Shown: positions 54,343 to 62,480 of the stretch, piece after piece | How positions within the stretch are numbered: position 1 is the first letter of the stretch | Layout: each line of letters opens with the position of its first letter | Assembly (NCBI RefSeq): GCF_001042615.1 | Contig: NZ_AP012327.1 | Span: forward strand, 1,550,001-1,614,000 | Direction of reading: 5' to 3' | Origin: Bifidobacterium catenulatum subsp. kashiwanohense JCM 15439 = DSM 21854 | GTDB lineage: Bacteria > Actinomycetota > Actinomycetes > Actinomycetales > Bifidobacteriaceae | DNA length: 64,000 nt | Notes under the pieces: generated by a model | Database searches by the model: none | Told to the model about the DNA's origin: nothing | The model's input: the letters and a program-made list of their open reading frames with translations, nothing else | Program-made: the position numbers and the translations under genes

Positions 54343-55296
54343 TCATCTGGCGCGGGGGTGAGACGTCAGATACGTTTCAATCAGGTTTTCGGGACTGACG
54401 TGCGTGTATATCTGCGTGGTGGTGACGCTTGCATGCCCAAGCAGCTCCTGCACGGTACGCACGTCAGCACCGCCTTGGATAAGATGCGTGGCGAAAGAAT
54501 GACGCAACGTATGAGGATGCAACGGCTTGTCGATGTGCGCACGTTCCCCCGCAACCCTGATGATCTCCCAAACCGACTGTCTCGACAATCTTCGTCCGCG
54601 CTTGTTGAGAAACAGGGCGCGACGCTCCTGAGGACCTTTTGACTTCGACTCCAGTATTGGACGCCCCGAACGCACATACCGGCTGATTGCCTCGCATGCG
54701 TAGCTGCCGACAGGAACCAGACGTTGTTTTGAACCTTTGCCCATCAGTCTGGCGATTCTGGATTCCGTATCGACGTCATCAAGATTCGCCCCGCACGCCT
54801 CCGACACTCGCGCGCCGGTCGCATACATGAATTCAAGCAACGCCTTGTCTCGAAGCATCACAGGATCATCCGGGACCTCCAACGAAGCGTCACCATGAGC
54901 TCTGTTCTGGGAAACAGGAATCGCTTCCAACAATCTGGCGACCTCATCAATAGCCAGCACATCAGGAAGAGTACTTGCACCCTTGGGAGCCTTCACCTGC
55001 GCGGATACATCGTCGGCGACGCTATGTTCGTCCACGGCGAAACGATGGAACGCGTGGATGCTGGCCAACCGGCGGGCCTTGCTTCGGGCGGATTCCCCGG
55101 ACTCGTCAAGAAAAGCGACGTAGTTCTCCACATCCTGTGTCGTCACGGACGTAATGTCATTAATCCCCCGATTGGCGAGCCACTGCCGATATTTTTTCAG
55201 ATCGGCGCCATATGCCGACACCGTTGCTTTTGACAAGCCTCTCTCAACATCGATGTGTGCAAGAAACTGTCTGATCATCCGCTCGAAATCGTTCAT
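54343..55296 (-). CDS. xerD: Tyrosine recombinase XerD
   Basis: About 317 residues. Core-binding domain (about 1-95) and catalytic domain with ATGARVSEACGANL, the HTLRHSFATHL box, LLGHASVTTTQ and the tyrosine in IYTHVSPENL. AAGGAGG just ahead of 55296 fixes the start; the open frame extends 29 codons upstream without support. The rplT and parA neighbours match the xerD locus of actinobacteria. Partner of XerC in FtsK-stimulated dimer resolution. Confidence 0.9.
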   Translation of the reverse strand: MNDFERMIRQFLAHIDVERGLSKATVSAYGADLKKYRQWLANRGINDITSVTTQDVENYVAFLDESGESARSKARRLASIHAFHRFAVDEHSVADDVSAQVKAPKGASTLPDVLAIDEVARLLEAIPVSQNRAHGDASLEVPDDPVMLRDKALLEFMYATGARVSEACGANLDDVDTESRIARLMGKGSKQRLVPVGSYACEAISRYVRSGRPILESKSKGPQERRALFLNKRGRRLSRQSVWEIIRVAGERAHIDKPLHPHTLRHSFATHLIQGGADVRTVQELLGHASVTTTQIYTHVSPENLIETYLTSHPRAR

Positions 55297-55385
55297 CACC
55301 CTCCTTCCGCCGAAGGTTGCCTGTTCGCATCGTATACTGCCGTTGCCATGGCTATGAGATAGATGGTTCCTGACATGCAACACAA

Positions 55386-55416
55386 GAACCCCCGCCCATT
55401 GCTGGAGCGAGGGTTC
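55386..55416 (-). terminator. Terminator of infC-rpmI-rplT
   Basis: GAACCCCCGC and GCGAGGGTTC pair over ten positions (one G-T) with an 11-base loop. The following T content is low (GGGTTCTTGTG), so strength is uncertain. Confidence 0.65.
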
Positions 55417-55446
55417 CCATCAGTCACGCTGGATCAGCGAAGAAGC

Positions 55447-55830
55447 TCAGGCTTCCTTCGGAGCGTTCACATCAGCCGGAAGAGCAGCCTTGGCCTGCTC
55501 GACGATGGCCTTGAAGGTCTCCGGATCGGAGATGGCCAGCTCGGCGAGAGCACGACGATCCAGTTCGATGCCAGCGAGGTGCAGGCCCTGGATGAAACGG
55601 TTGTAAGTGATGCCCTCTGCGCGGACGGCAGCGTTGATGCGCTGAATCCACAGCTTGCGGAAGTCGCCCTTGCGAGCCTTGCGGTCGCGGAAGTTGTAGG
55701 TAAAGGAGTGAAGCAGCTGCTCCTTGGCCTTACGGTACAGACGGGAGCGCTGGCCACGGTAGCCGGAAGCCCTCTCGAGAACGACGCGACGCTTCTTGTG
55801 GGCGTTTACTGCGCGCTTGACACGTGCCAT
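55447..55830 (-). CDS. rplT: 50S ribosomal protein L20
   Basis: 127 residues, the normal length. Basic N-terminus [40 protein letters not shown], and the globular C-terminus [14 protein letters not shown]. Assembly protein on 23S rRNA. Last gene of infC-rpmI-rplT; in several bacteria L20 represses this operon, but no such RNA structure was identified here. Confidence 0.98.
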   Translation of the reverse strand: MARVKRAVNAHKKRRVVLERASGYRGQRSRLYRKAKEQLLHSFTYNFRDRKARKGDFRKLWIQRINAAVRAEGITYNRFIQGLHLAGIELDRRALAELAISDPETFKAIVEQAKAALPADVNAPKEA

Positions 55831-55880
55831 ATTTGATTCCTCAGCTTTCTATTAAGTCTTCTTATTGGCTCTCGCTATGC

Positions 55881-56075
55881 TCAGCGACCGAGCAGCTTCT
55901 TCATGTTCTTGCTCTGGGAAGTAGCCAGAACGCCGTCGGCCTTCAGTGCGCGACGCTTACGAGCGGACTTGTGCTCGAGGTTGTGGCGCATTGCGGAGCC
56001 AGCGTGCATCAGCTTGCCGGAACCGGTCACGCGGACGCGCTTGGAAGCGGCGGAATTAGTTTTCATCTTCGGCAT
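55881..56075 (-). CDS. rpmI: 50S ribosomal protein L35
   Basis: 64 residues, [20 protein letters not shown] at the start, with [19 protein letters not shown] and a closing KNMKKLLGR, fully typical. It lies between infC and rplT in the standard order, 50 bases ahead of rplT and 18 after infC. Confidence 0.98.
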   Translation of the reverse strand: MPKMKTNSAASKRVRVTGSGKLMHAGSAMRHNLEHKSARKRRALKADGVLATSQSKNMKKLLGR

Positions 56076-56093
56076 TGCTGCCCTCCTTGTTTG

Positions 56094-56774
56094 TTACTTC
56101 GTTTCGGAAGTCTTCGGTTTGTCGGACGTCACTGCGGCCTTGGCTTCGGCCGCTGCCTGAGCCTGGGCTTCCTGCTTGGCCGCCAAGCGTGCAGCCTGAC
56201 GAGCCTGACGTTCGGCACGGGACTGATCACCACGACGACGCTGCTCGGACTGGGTGTGAACCTTCTTGCCCTTCGGCGCGAGCGTCATGATGATGTTGCG
56301 GCCCTCCTGCTTCGGAGCAAATTCGACAGTGCCGTATTCCTCCACTTCGCCAGCAAGACGCTGCAGCAGCTCGACGCCACCAATTGGACGGGACTGCTCG
56401 CGACCGCGCAGCATGATGGTGACCTTGACCTTGTCTCCGCCATTCAGGAAGCGCACAACATGGCCCTTCTTGACTTCGAAGTCGTGGTCGTCGATCTTCA
56501 GACGGAAGCGAATTTCCTTGATTTCCGCAGTGCTCTGGTTACGACGTGCCTCGCGAGCCTTGATCTTCTCGTTGTACTTATACTTGCCGTAATCGATGAG
56601 CTTGGCAACCGGAGGCTTCGCGTTGGGCGCCACCTCGACGAGATCGAGGTTCGCTTCCTTTGCCAGGTTCAGTGCGACGGAAGTCGCGATGACTCCCACC
56701 TGCTCGCCGTTCGGGCCGATCAGACGCACCTGGGAGACGCGAATCTCGTCGTTAATGCGTGGTTCGTCGCTGAT
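56094..56774 (-). CDS. infC: Translation initiation factor IF-3, probable AUC start
   Basis: About 226 residues. Prevents subunit joining and checks the start codon. N-domain (about 5-75, [20 protein letters not shown] and [19 protein letters not shown]), linker helix, C-domain (about 85-170, [30 protein letters not shown]) and a Lys/Ala-rich tail of 45 residues. I place the start at ATC 56774, five bases after GGAG and where family homology begins ([12 protein letters not shown]). An ATG at 56792 would overlap the ribosome site. Rare starts let IF3 regulate its own synthesis in E. coli; the same is inferred here. Confidence 0.9.
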   Translation of the reverse strand: MSDEPRINDEIRVSQVRLIGPNGEQVGVIATSVALNLAKEANLDLVEVAPNAKPPVAKLIDYGKYKYNEKIKAREARRNQSTAEIKEIRFRLKIDDHDFEVKKGHVVRFLNGGDKVKVTIMLRGREQSRPIGGVELLQRLAGEVEEYGTVEFAPKQEGRNIIMTLAPKGKKVHTQSEQRRRGDQSRAERQARQAARLAAKQEAQAQAAAEAKAAVTSDKPKTSETK

Positions 56775-56792
56775 GATGACTCCAATCCTCAT

Positions 56793-57065
56793 GTTCCATT
56801 CAACGGAATGTTCCCAGATTGGCAGTTCTTCAACGTCTCAAAAGTCCATGGCATGCCAAACGCACCTATAAAGTGCACGCCGAAGAACGTTGACACGCTC
56901 TCCACTTCACTGTTTCAACACAGTGACAAGACATTATGCCTGAACCCGAGGCCCTGAAAGGCTTCCAGGTGGGGATATCCCGCTTTCTTGATTTCTCAAG
57001 CCTTGTAGATAATACCACACACCACGACTACCGCGTGTCGTATTTGCAACCAGCTACAGCGCACC
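56793..57065 (-). promoter_or_regulatory. Leader and promoter region of infC
   Basis: About 270 bases without a gene. On the minus strand, hairpins such as TCACTGT/ACAGTGA and GCACTTTATAGGTGC and a TATTAT hexamer (possible -10 near 57010) are seen. A structured leader is likely for this ribosomal operon, but I cannot match it to a known RNA family. Confidence 0.4.
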
Positions 57066-57095
57066 TTACAACAACGCCGGACAGCATACTACACT
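57066..57095 (+). promoter_or_regulatory. Promoter of thiN, leaderless
   Basis: TTACAA (57066-57071), 18 bases, then TACACT (57090-57095). The ATG follows after eight bases, so the mRNA should start at or next to the initiation codon. Confidence 0.65.
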
Positions 57096-57103
57096 GACCT
57101 TGC

Positions 57104-57859
57104 ATGACAAATAATTTCGATACCTGTGTGATTTTCGCGGCAGGTGAATATTACGGAGAAACACCAATAGTTCCGGCTGGCTCGTTCGTCATCGCCGCGG
57201 ACGGCGGGCTCGATCACGCCCGCGCCCTTGACGTAATGCCCGATGTGGTGGTAGGTGATTTCGATTCGATCACGGGCAAACGCCCCACACCAGACGAGCG
57301 CACCGTCGAACTGCCGCCGGAAAAAGATGATCCGGATCTGTTATCCGCCCTCAAAATCGGATGGTTTCACGGTGCGAGGCTTTTCCATATCTACGGCGCG
57401 CTCGGAGGGCGAATCGACCATACGATATCCAACATCCAATTGATGGCATTGCTCGCCAATCATGGCGCCATCGGTTTTCTGCATGGCAATGATTCCATTG
57501 TGACGGCGATATGCGATGGGGATCTTAACTTCGCAGCAAACGATGTCAAACCGGGTCGCATGATCTCCGTCTTCTCGCATTCCAACACTTCCGTCGGCGT
57601 TTGCGAAAAAGGCTTGAAATACGAGATAAGCGACGCGCTCATGACCAGCACCAAGGTTAACGGGGTCAGCAATGAGTTCCGGCATGGCCTGCCCGCACAT
57701 GTCGGGGTCGCCCAAGGCACGCTCATCGTGACATTCCCAGCCGAGGCGCCTCTGCCACAGGTCTCCTGGCATCATGCGTTCAAGGGTGATCTCGGCCCAT
57801 TGGATACCCAAATCTCGTCTGCGCTTGTCGAACGCGGCCTGAAATCACATGCAGCGTGA
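57104..57859 (+). CDS. thiN: Thiamine diphosphokinase
   Basis: 251 residues. Transfers pyrophosphate from ATP to thiamine to form TPP. FAAGEYYGE, FVIAADGGLDHARALDV, VVVGDFDSI and LHIYGALGGRIDHTISNIQL-like FHIYGALGGRIDHTISNIQL carry the catalytic acidic residues; the C-terminal thiamine-binding sandwich follows (about 155-225). It is divergent from infC and appears leaderless; no TPP riboswitch is present in the short upstream region. Confidence 0.92.
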   Translation: MTNNFDTCVIFAAGEYYGETPIVPAGSFVIAADGGLDHARALDVMPDVVVGDFDSITGKRPTPDERTVELPPEKDDPDLLSALKIGWFHGARLFHIYGALGGRIDHTISNIQLMALLANHGAIGFLHGNDSIVTAICDGDLNFAANDVKPGRMISVFSHSNTSVGVCEKGLKYEISDALMTSTKVNGVSNEFRHGLPAHVGVAQGTLIVTFPAEAPLPQVSWHHAFKGDLGPLDTQISSALVERGLKSHAA

Positions 57860-57906
57860 GCGCTCACAGAAAATACGACGTTTTCTGAAACACACGTGCG
57901 AGTGCG

Positions 57907-57936
57907 TTGCCTTAAGTACAGGTGACGCACTAAAGT
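57907..57936 (+). promoter_or_regulatory. Candidate promoter of gap
   Basis: TTGCCT, 18 bases, TAAAGT; a start point near 57943 would give a 60-base leader ending in GGGAG before the gap ATG. Confidence 0.5.
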
Positions 57937-58006
57937 GGATGACGTTGGTAAACAATGGCTTCTGTGTGCCCAGCACACGTGTGGCCTACCCTAAAGGGAG
58001 AATTAC

Positions 58007-59062
58007 ATGACAGTTAAGATTGGTATTAACGGCTTTGGTCGTATCGGTCGTCTGGCTTTCCGCCGCATCTTCGAGCTGCAGGCTCGTGGCGGCCAGGCCG
58101 GTGACATTGAGGTCGCTGCAATCAACGATCTGACCACCCCGTCCATGCTGGCCTACCTGCTGAAGTACGACAGCACCCACGGCACCTTCCGTCATGACGA
58201 TGGCACCCCGGTTGAGGTCACCTCCACCGAAGACTCCATCGTGGTTGATGGCAAGGAATACAAGGTTTACGCCGAGAAGGATGCCAACAACATCCCGTGG
58301 GTCAAGAACGATGGCGTTGAGTTCGTGCTCGAGTGCACCGGCTTCTACACCTCCGCTGAGAAGTCCCAGGCTCACATCAACGCTGGCGCCAAGAAGGTCC
58401 TGATCTCCGCTCCGGCCAAGGACGAGACCACCCCGACCGTCGTCTTCGGTGTGAACCACAACATCCTGAAGGCTTCCGATGTGATCGTGTCCGCCGGCTC
58501 CTGCACCACCAACTCCATGGCCGCTATGGTCAAGCTGCTGGACGAGAACTGGGGCATCAAGGCTGGCTTCATGACCACCATCCACGCCTACACCGGCACC
58601 CAGATGATTCTCGACGGCCCGCGCTTCCCGAAGGCTCGCAACAACCGCGCCGCCGCGATCAACACCATTCCTCACTCCACCGGCGCTGCCAAGGCCATCG
58701 GCAAGGTCGTTCCGTCCGTGAACGGCAAGCTGCAGGGTCACGCCCAGCGTATCCAGGTTCCGGATGGCTCCGTCACCGAGCTGACCACCGTTCTGAACAA
58801 GGAAGTCACCGCTGACGAGATCAACGCCGCATTCAAGGCCGCATTCTCCTCCACCGAGTTCTACGGCTACAACGAGGATGGCATCGTGTCTTCCGACATC
58901 ATCGGCGACACCCACGGTGGCGTGTTCGATCCGACCCAGACCGACGTCAACACCGTTGACGGCGTGACCATGGCTCGTACCGTTTCTTGGTACGACAACG
59001 AGTACGGCTTCACCTGCAACATGGTGCGCACCCTGCTGTACTTCGCTGAGATCTCCGAGTGA
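58007..59062 (+). CDS. gap: Glyceraldehyde-3-phosphate dehydrogenase
   Basis: 351 residues. NAD-dependent glycolytic enzyme, also used in the lower part of the bifid shunt. NAD-binding INGFGRIGRLAFRR at the start, catalytic Cys166 in VSAGSCTTNS, RNNRAAAINTIPHSTGAAKA and SWYDNEYGF near the end. The gene has strongly biased codons (GGC, AAG, ACC, GAG), as expected for one of the most expressed proteins. AAAGGGAG precedes the ATG. Confidence 0.98.
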   Translation: MTVKIGINGFGRIGRLAFRRIFELQARGGQAGDIEVAAINDLTTPSMLAYLLKYDSTHGTFRHDDGTPVEVTSTEDSIVVDGKEYKVYAEKDANNIPWVKNDGVEFVLECTGFYTSAEKSQAHINAGAKKVLISAPAKDETTPTVVFGVNHNILKASDVIVSAGSCTTNSMAAMVKLLDENWGIKAGFMTTIHAYTGTQMILDGPRFPKARNNRAAAINTIPHSTGAAKAIGKVVPSVNGKLQGHAQRIQVPDGSVTELTTVLNKEVTADEINAAFKAAFSSTEFYGYNEDGIVSSDIIGDTHGGVFDPTQTDVNTVDGVTMARTVSWYDNEYGFTCNMVRTLLYFAEISE

Positions 59063-59107
59063 ATCAATAGCGGAACAATCCGCACGATTCTCAGTAGAAC
59101 TTAGTGC

Positions 59108-59137
59108 AAGGGCTTTCGCTTCACGGCGGAAGCCCTT
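59108..59137 (+). terminator. Terminator downstream of gap
   Basis: AAGGGCTTTCGC and GCGGAAGCCCTT form a 12-bp stem with a TTCACG loop, 46 bases after the stop. The T-tract is short. Confidence 0.75.
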
Positions 59138-59192
59138 CTGTTAACCGACGCAAATACGTACCGATACAAATACGTTTTAGAGTAGAAGCAAC

Positions 59193-59699
59193 ATGGGCAA
59201 GAAAAAGCATGAGAAGGGAGCCGGTTCAACACCGGCAACAGTGCAACTGGAACAAGCGGGAATCCCATTCAAGACTTACGAATACGCACATTCAAACGAC
59301 CATATGGATGACGGCTATGGGGTCGAGGCCGCCACCAAACTGGGTTTTGACGAGCATCAGGTATTCAAAACGCTTATGGCCGATACCGGCTCCGAACGCG
59401 TGGTAGGCGTGGTTCCTGTAAGCGGACACATGGATCTGAAGGCGCTGGCCGCAGCGGTCGGAGCCAAAAAAGCCTCCATGGCCGATCCAAAGGTCGCCAT
59501 GCGCGAATCCGGGTATGTGGTTGGAGGCATCTCACCGCTCGGTCAACGCACACATCACAAAACCGTACTCGACGAAAGCGCTTTGCAATATAGCGAGATA
59601 CTGCTGTCGGGAGGCAAACGCGGCTTCTCGATCGGCATCAATCCCAACGATCTGCTCAAAGTGCTTGACGGCGTAGCCGCGCCTATCGGCACTCGGTAA
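59193..59699 (+). CDS. ybaK: Cys-tRNA(Pro)/Cys-tRNA(Cys) deacylase, YbaK/EbsC family
   Basis: 168 residues. Hydrolyses mischarged Cys-tRNA(Pro), a trans-editing factor. Family marks are KTYEYAHSNDH-like start, VEAATKLGFDEHQVFKTLMA, VVGVVPVSGHMDLKALAAAV, the catalytic-Lys segment GAKKASMADPKVA and YVVGGISPLGQRTHHKTVLD. A basic KKKHEKG start precedes the domain. The ribosome site is weak (AGAAG). It is convergent with ispH, 25 bases apart. Confidence 0.93.
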   Translation: MGKKKHEKGAGSTPATVQLEQAGIPFKTYEYAHSNDHMDDGYGVEAATKLGFDEHQVFKTLMADTGSERVVGVVPVSGHMDLKALAAAVGAKKASMADPKVAMRESGYVVGGISPLGQRTHHKTVLDESALQYSEILLSGGKRGFSIGINPNDLLKVLDGVAAPIGTR

Positions 59700-59724
59700 A
59701 GTACTCGACGCTCGTAAAGCCTAA

Positions 59725-60738
59725 TCAGCGGACCGGTTTCTTACGAAGTTCACTGGGAAGCACGAAATGCATGTTTTCCTTGATGGTTTCAATGGTGGTC
59801 ACATCATTGAAACCTTGGCTTTGCAGCGATTCGATAACACCTGACACCAATTCGTCAGGTACGGATGCGCCCGACGATATTCCCACGGATTCAACACCCT
59901 CGAACCATGTGGGATCAAGCTCGGACGCATCATCCACACGGTGAGCCTTTCCGCAAGCACCATCCAGTACACCGCCAAAACGCGTGTTCAGCCCCTCCTG
60001 CGCAACTTCCGTCAAGCGTACGGAATTTGACGAATTCGCCGAACCGACAATCACCACGCAATCCGACTGCTCGGCAACGAGTTTGACCGCAGCCTGACGA
60101 TTCGACGTGGCATAGCAGATGTCGGAATTCGGAGGCATCTCAAGCCATGGGAAACGCTCCTTCAACGCGGCGATAGTGCCTGCCGTCTCATCCACGCTCA
60201 GCGTGGTCTGCGAAAGTAGCACCAACTTCGTATCCGAAGAAAAATCCAGCGAATCGACATCCGACTCATGCTCAATCAGATGCACATGTTCCGGAGATTC
60301 GCCGACCACGCCAACGGCCTCATCATGACCCTTATGCCCGATGTAGATGATTTCGTAGCCTTCTTTGACGAAACGCAACACCTCACGATGCACCTTGCTC
60401 ACCAAAGGGCATGTGGCGTCAACAACATGCATGCCCCGAGCCGCAGCCTCAGCCTTCACCGCAGGAGACACGCCGTGCGCAGAGAAGACAATCGGAATTC
60501 CTGCGGAAGCTGCGGAATCGGGAATCTCAGCCAATTCCTGCACGAATACTGCACCCTGAGCCGACAGTTCTTCGACAACATGCTTGTTGTGCACAATCTG
60601 GCGACGCACATACACCGGCGGCAGATCGTCAGTCCGAGGTGGATTGGCAGCCTTGAGAATCGTCTGCACAGTCAGAATCGCCCTGTCGACGCCCGCGCAA
60701 AAGCCACGGGGATCCGCCAGTACGATGCGCTTGGTCAT
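59725..60738 (-). CDS. ispH: 4-hydroxy-3-methylbut-2-enyl diphosphate reductase
   Basis: About 337 residues. Last step of the MEP isoprenoid pathway; makes IPP and DMAPP with a [4Fe-4S] cluster. Cluster cysteines are in DPRGFCAGVDRAI, VDATCPLVSKVHRE and DICYATSNRQ; the His residues in YVRRQIVHNKHVVEEL and YIGHKGHDEAVGV and the SSGASVPDELV segment are present. GAAAGG supports 60738 over an upstream in-frame start. Confidence 0.97.
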   Translation of the reverse strand: MTKRIVLADPRGFCAGVDRAILTVQTILKAANPPRTDDLPPVYVRRQIVHNKHVVEELSAQGAVFVQELAEIPDSAASAGIPIVFSAHGVSPAVKAEAAARGMHVVDATCPLVSKVHREVLRFVKEGYEIIYIGHKGHDEAVGVVGESPEHVHLIEHESDVDSLDFSSDTKLVLLSQTTLSVDETAGTIAALKERFPWLEMPPNSDICYATSNRQAAVKLVAEQSDCVVIVGSANSSNSVRLTEVAQEGLNTRFGGVLDGACGKAHRVDDASELDPTWFEGVESVGISSGASVPDELVSGVIESLQSQGFNDVTTIETIKENMHFVLPSELRKKPVR

Positions 60739-60849
60739 GATGGCCGCCTTTCGTTGCTTTGTGAAAACCTCATCAATACTAAGACATGGGCGGCACGCCG
60801 AAGAAACAGCATCGTCATACGGCATAAAACAGGTAAACTGTGGTGTTAG

Positions 60850-60871
60850 CCGGTAACGCTACCGTTACCGG
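60850..60871. promoter_or_regulatory. LacI-type operator at the galM promoter
   Basis: CCGGTAACG and CGTTACCGG are perfect arms around CTAC. A -10-like TAAACT lies at 60834-60839, so the site covers the expected start of transcription and a bound repressor would block galM. GTAACG/CGTTAC half sites are typical of LacI-family sugar repressors; the regulator is not in this window. Confidence 0.75.
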
Positions 60872-60900
60872 AACCTATCCAACGGCACTATGGAGTGACT

Positions 60901-61851
60901 ATGACCTGCATTAACCTGCCTGCCCGTACCGGACAGCAATTCTCCATCTCCCACGGCGACTATGAAGCCGTCATCACCGAACTTGGCGCCACTATGCGCA
61001 AACTGACCTATAAGGGCGAAGATCTGACCGTCGCCCTTGGCCCTGATGATCTGGTGACCTGCTGCCACGGCCAGATCCTCATTCCGTTCCCGAACCGTAT
61101 CGAGGGCGGCGAGTACACGTTCGAAGGCAAGACCTATTCGCTGCCAATCGACGAACATGACCGCAACACCGCCATCCACGGCTACGGTTACCGCTCGTTC
61201 TGGAAGCTGATCTCTCTTGCCGAAGACGCAGTGACCCTCGCCTGGCGCTCCCCCAACATGGTCGGTTACCCGTTTGACCTGTATGTCACCGCCACCTACA
61301 GCCTCGCCGATGACGGCATGCACTTGACCGTCAGCGCCTACAACAATGGCGACACGAACGCGCCGTGGGCTTTGGCCATTCACCCGTGGCTCGCCAACAG
61401 CCTTAACGGCTATGGAGACGAGATCGACGAGCACAACGCCAAGTGCAGCCTGACACTGCCGGCACGCACACATGTCACCGTGGACGAAAACCTTATTCCG
61501 ACCGGTACTGAGCCCGTTGACGGCACCAAGTACGACCTGCGCGAAGACACACTGCTCACCGAGCAGCCGTTCGATGACGCATGGACCGATCTGGAGCACG
61601 CCGAAGACGGTTCCGTCACGGCAGTGTTCACCCGCGCCGATGGCAAGAAGGTCCGCGTCGGCGGCGACGAAACCATCACCTCGTTCCAGGTATGCACAGG
61701 CACCAAGTTCCCCGCATCCCAGCATCCCGCCGGCGTTGCCGTGGAGCCGCAGACCGCCTATGCCAACGCATTCAACACGGGCAACGAGCTGATTGTGATC
61801 AAGCCGGGTGAAACCACCAGCACCTCGCTATTCCTCGGTATGGCCGAGTGA
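60901..61851 (+). CDS. galM: Aldose 1-epimerase
   Basis: 316 residues. Interconverts the anomers of glucose or galactose before the Leloir pathway. Features are GDYEAVITELGATMRKLTYK, IPFPNRIEGGEYTFEG, the AIHGYGYRSFWKL segment with catalytic His, LAIHPWLANSLNGYG with the second His, and AVEPQTAYANAFN with the catalytic Glu. The ATG at 60901 lies five bases after TGGAG; a GTG six bases earlier is less likely. A sugar-type operator precedes it. Confidence 0.95.
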   Translation: MTCINLPARTGQQFSISHGDYEAVITELGATMRKLTYKGEDLTVALGPDDLVTCCHGQILIPFPNRIEGGEYTFEGKTYSLPIDEHDRNTAIHGYGYRSFWKLISLAEDAVTLAWRSPNMVGYPFDLYVTATYSLADDGMHLTVSAYNNGDTNAPWALAIHPWLANSLNGYGDEIDEHNAKCSLTLPARTHVTVDENLIPTGTEPVDGTKYDLREDTLLTEQPFDDAWTDLEHAEDGSVTAVFTRADGKKVRVGGDETITSFQVCTGTKFPASQHPAGVAVEPQTAYANAFNTGNELIVIKPGETTSTSLFLGMAE

Positions 61852-61957
61852 ACATGCGAGTGAACGTGATCAAGTAATCCAATCGGTTACACCGACTGAT
61901 TCTGGTCATATAAAAACCGGAGGATAAGCCTGAGCGGCCACCTATCGAACACCGGAT

Positions 61958-61987
61958 TTGGCAAACGTCTCGTTCGTGTGCGATAAT
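61958..61987 (+). promoter_or_regulatory. Promoter of the bL37 gene
   Basis: TTGGCA (61958-61963), 18 bases, GATAAT (61982-61987), close to the vegetative consensus. Transcription near 61994 gives a leader of about 32 bases containing AAAGGAG. Confidence 0.75.
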
Positions 61988-62025
61988 CCCGAAGGCTTAT
62001 TAATCGTAAGTAAAGGAGTCCAATC

Positions 62026-62100
62026 ATGGGCATGCGCGGACGTAAGCGCAAGGATCGTCGTAAGAAGGCCGCCAATCACGGCAAGCGCCCAAACGCCTGA
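62026..62100 (+). CDS. 50S ribosomal protein bL37 (24 residues)
   Basis: ATG at 62026 with AAAGGAG seven bases ahead opens a 24-codon gene, MGMRGRKRKDRR followed by KKAANHGKRPNA and TGA. This is very close to the tiny protein bL37 found on mycobacterial large subunits (same length, same RGRK-RKDR pattern and the ending ANHGKRPN). A good promoter lies upstream and a strong terminator downstream, so it is a monocistronic gene. Genes of this size are missed by usual length cut-offs. The role is structural, binding 23S rRNA; the identity is from memory of the mycobacterial sequence. Confidence 0.88.
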   Translation: MGMRGRKRKDRRKKAANHGKRPNA

Positions 62101-62134
62101 TCCCTGCCAGCGTGAATAACGCTACAGAGCATTG

Positions 62135-62170
62135 AAAACCCCGCCGAATCACATTGATTCGCGGGGTTTT
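62135..62170 (+). terminator. Terminator downstream of bL37
   Basis: AAAACCCCGC pairs with GCGGGGTTTT, then one bulged C and GAATC/GATTC, loop ACATT; a T-run on both ends. It may also stop the convergent anti-sigma transcript. Confidence 0.92.
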
Positions 62171-62234
62171 CTCATACTTCTTCAGCCTGCAATAGGCCTG
62201 CCACAAGCCCATTGCCAGGGGAACATGCACGGAC

Positions 62235-62480
62235 TTATTCTCCGCAGCAATGGTCAAGCGTAGCTTCAAGACGGTCGATCAGACTCTGCGGGGCATGCTG
62301 CGGGCGCAGATACGCACGCATGGCCGCGATCAATGCCCGTTCACGCTCGTCGCAGCAACGTTCGGGGTCGAAACAATCACCGGAGGCGCTAACGCGCACA
62401 CTGGTATGCGTCACCCGGGTCACAGTGCCGTCCTCGCTGGTGGTGACAGTGGTGGTATGCCGTTCGATCGATTCACTCAT
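62235..62480 (-). CDS. Anti-sigma factor, RsrA-like but divergent
   Basis: 81 residues, overlapping the sigma gene by four bases. The C-terminal half CFDPERCCDERERALIAAMR and LIDRLEATLDHCCGE resembles the C-terminal part of RsrA-type redox-sensing anti-sigma factors. The zinc-binding H-x3-C-x2-C signature is not visible; instead there are Cys pairs CC near 42-43 and 78-79. An N-terminal Thr/Ser/Val-rich stretch (about 5-32) replaces the usual domain. Assignment rests mostly on the partner sigma factor. Confidence 0.7.
   Translation of the reverse strand: MSESIERHTTTVTTSEDGTVTRVTHTSVRVSASGDCFDPERCCDERERALIAAMRAYLRPQHAPQSLIDRLEATLDHCCGE

Noticed and set aside
57860..58006. Riboswitch near thiN or gap
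   Set aside because: The thiN promoter sits directly at its start codon, leaving no leader for a TPP riboswitch; the gap leader is short and shows no known fold.
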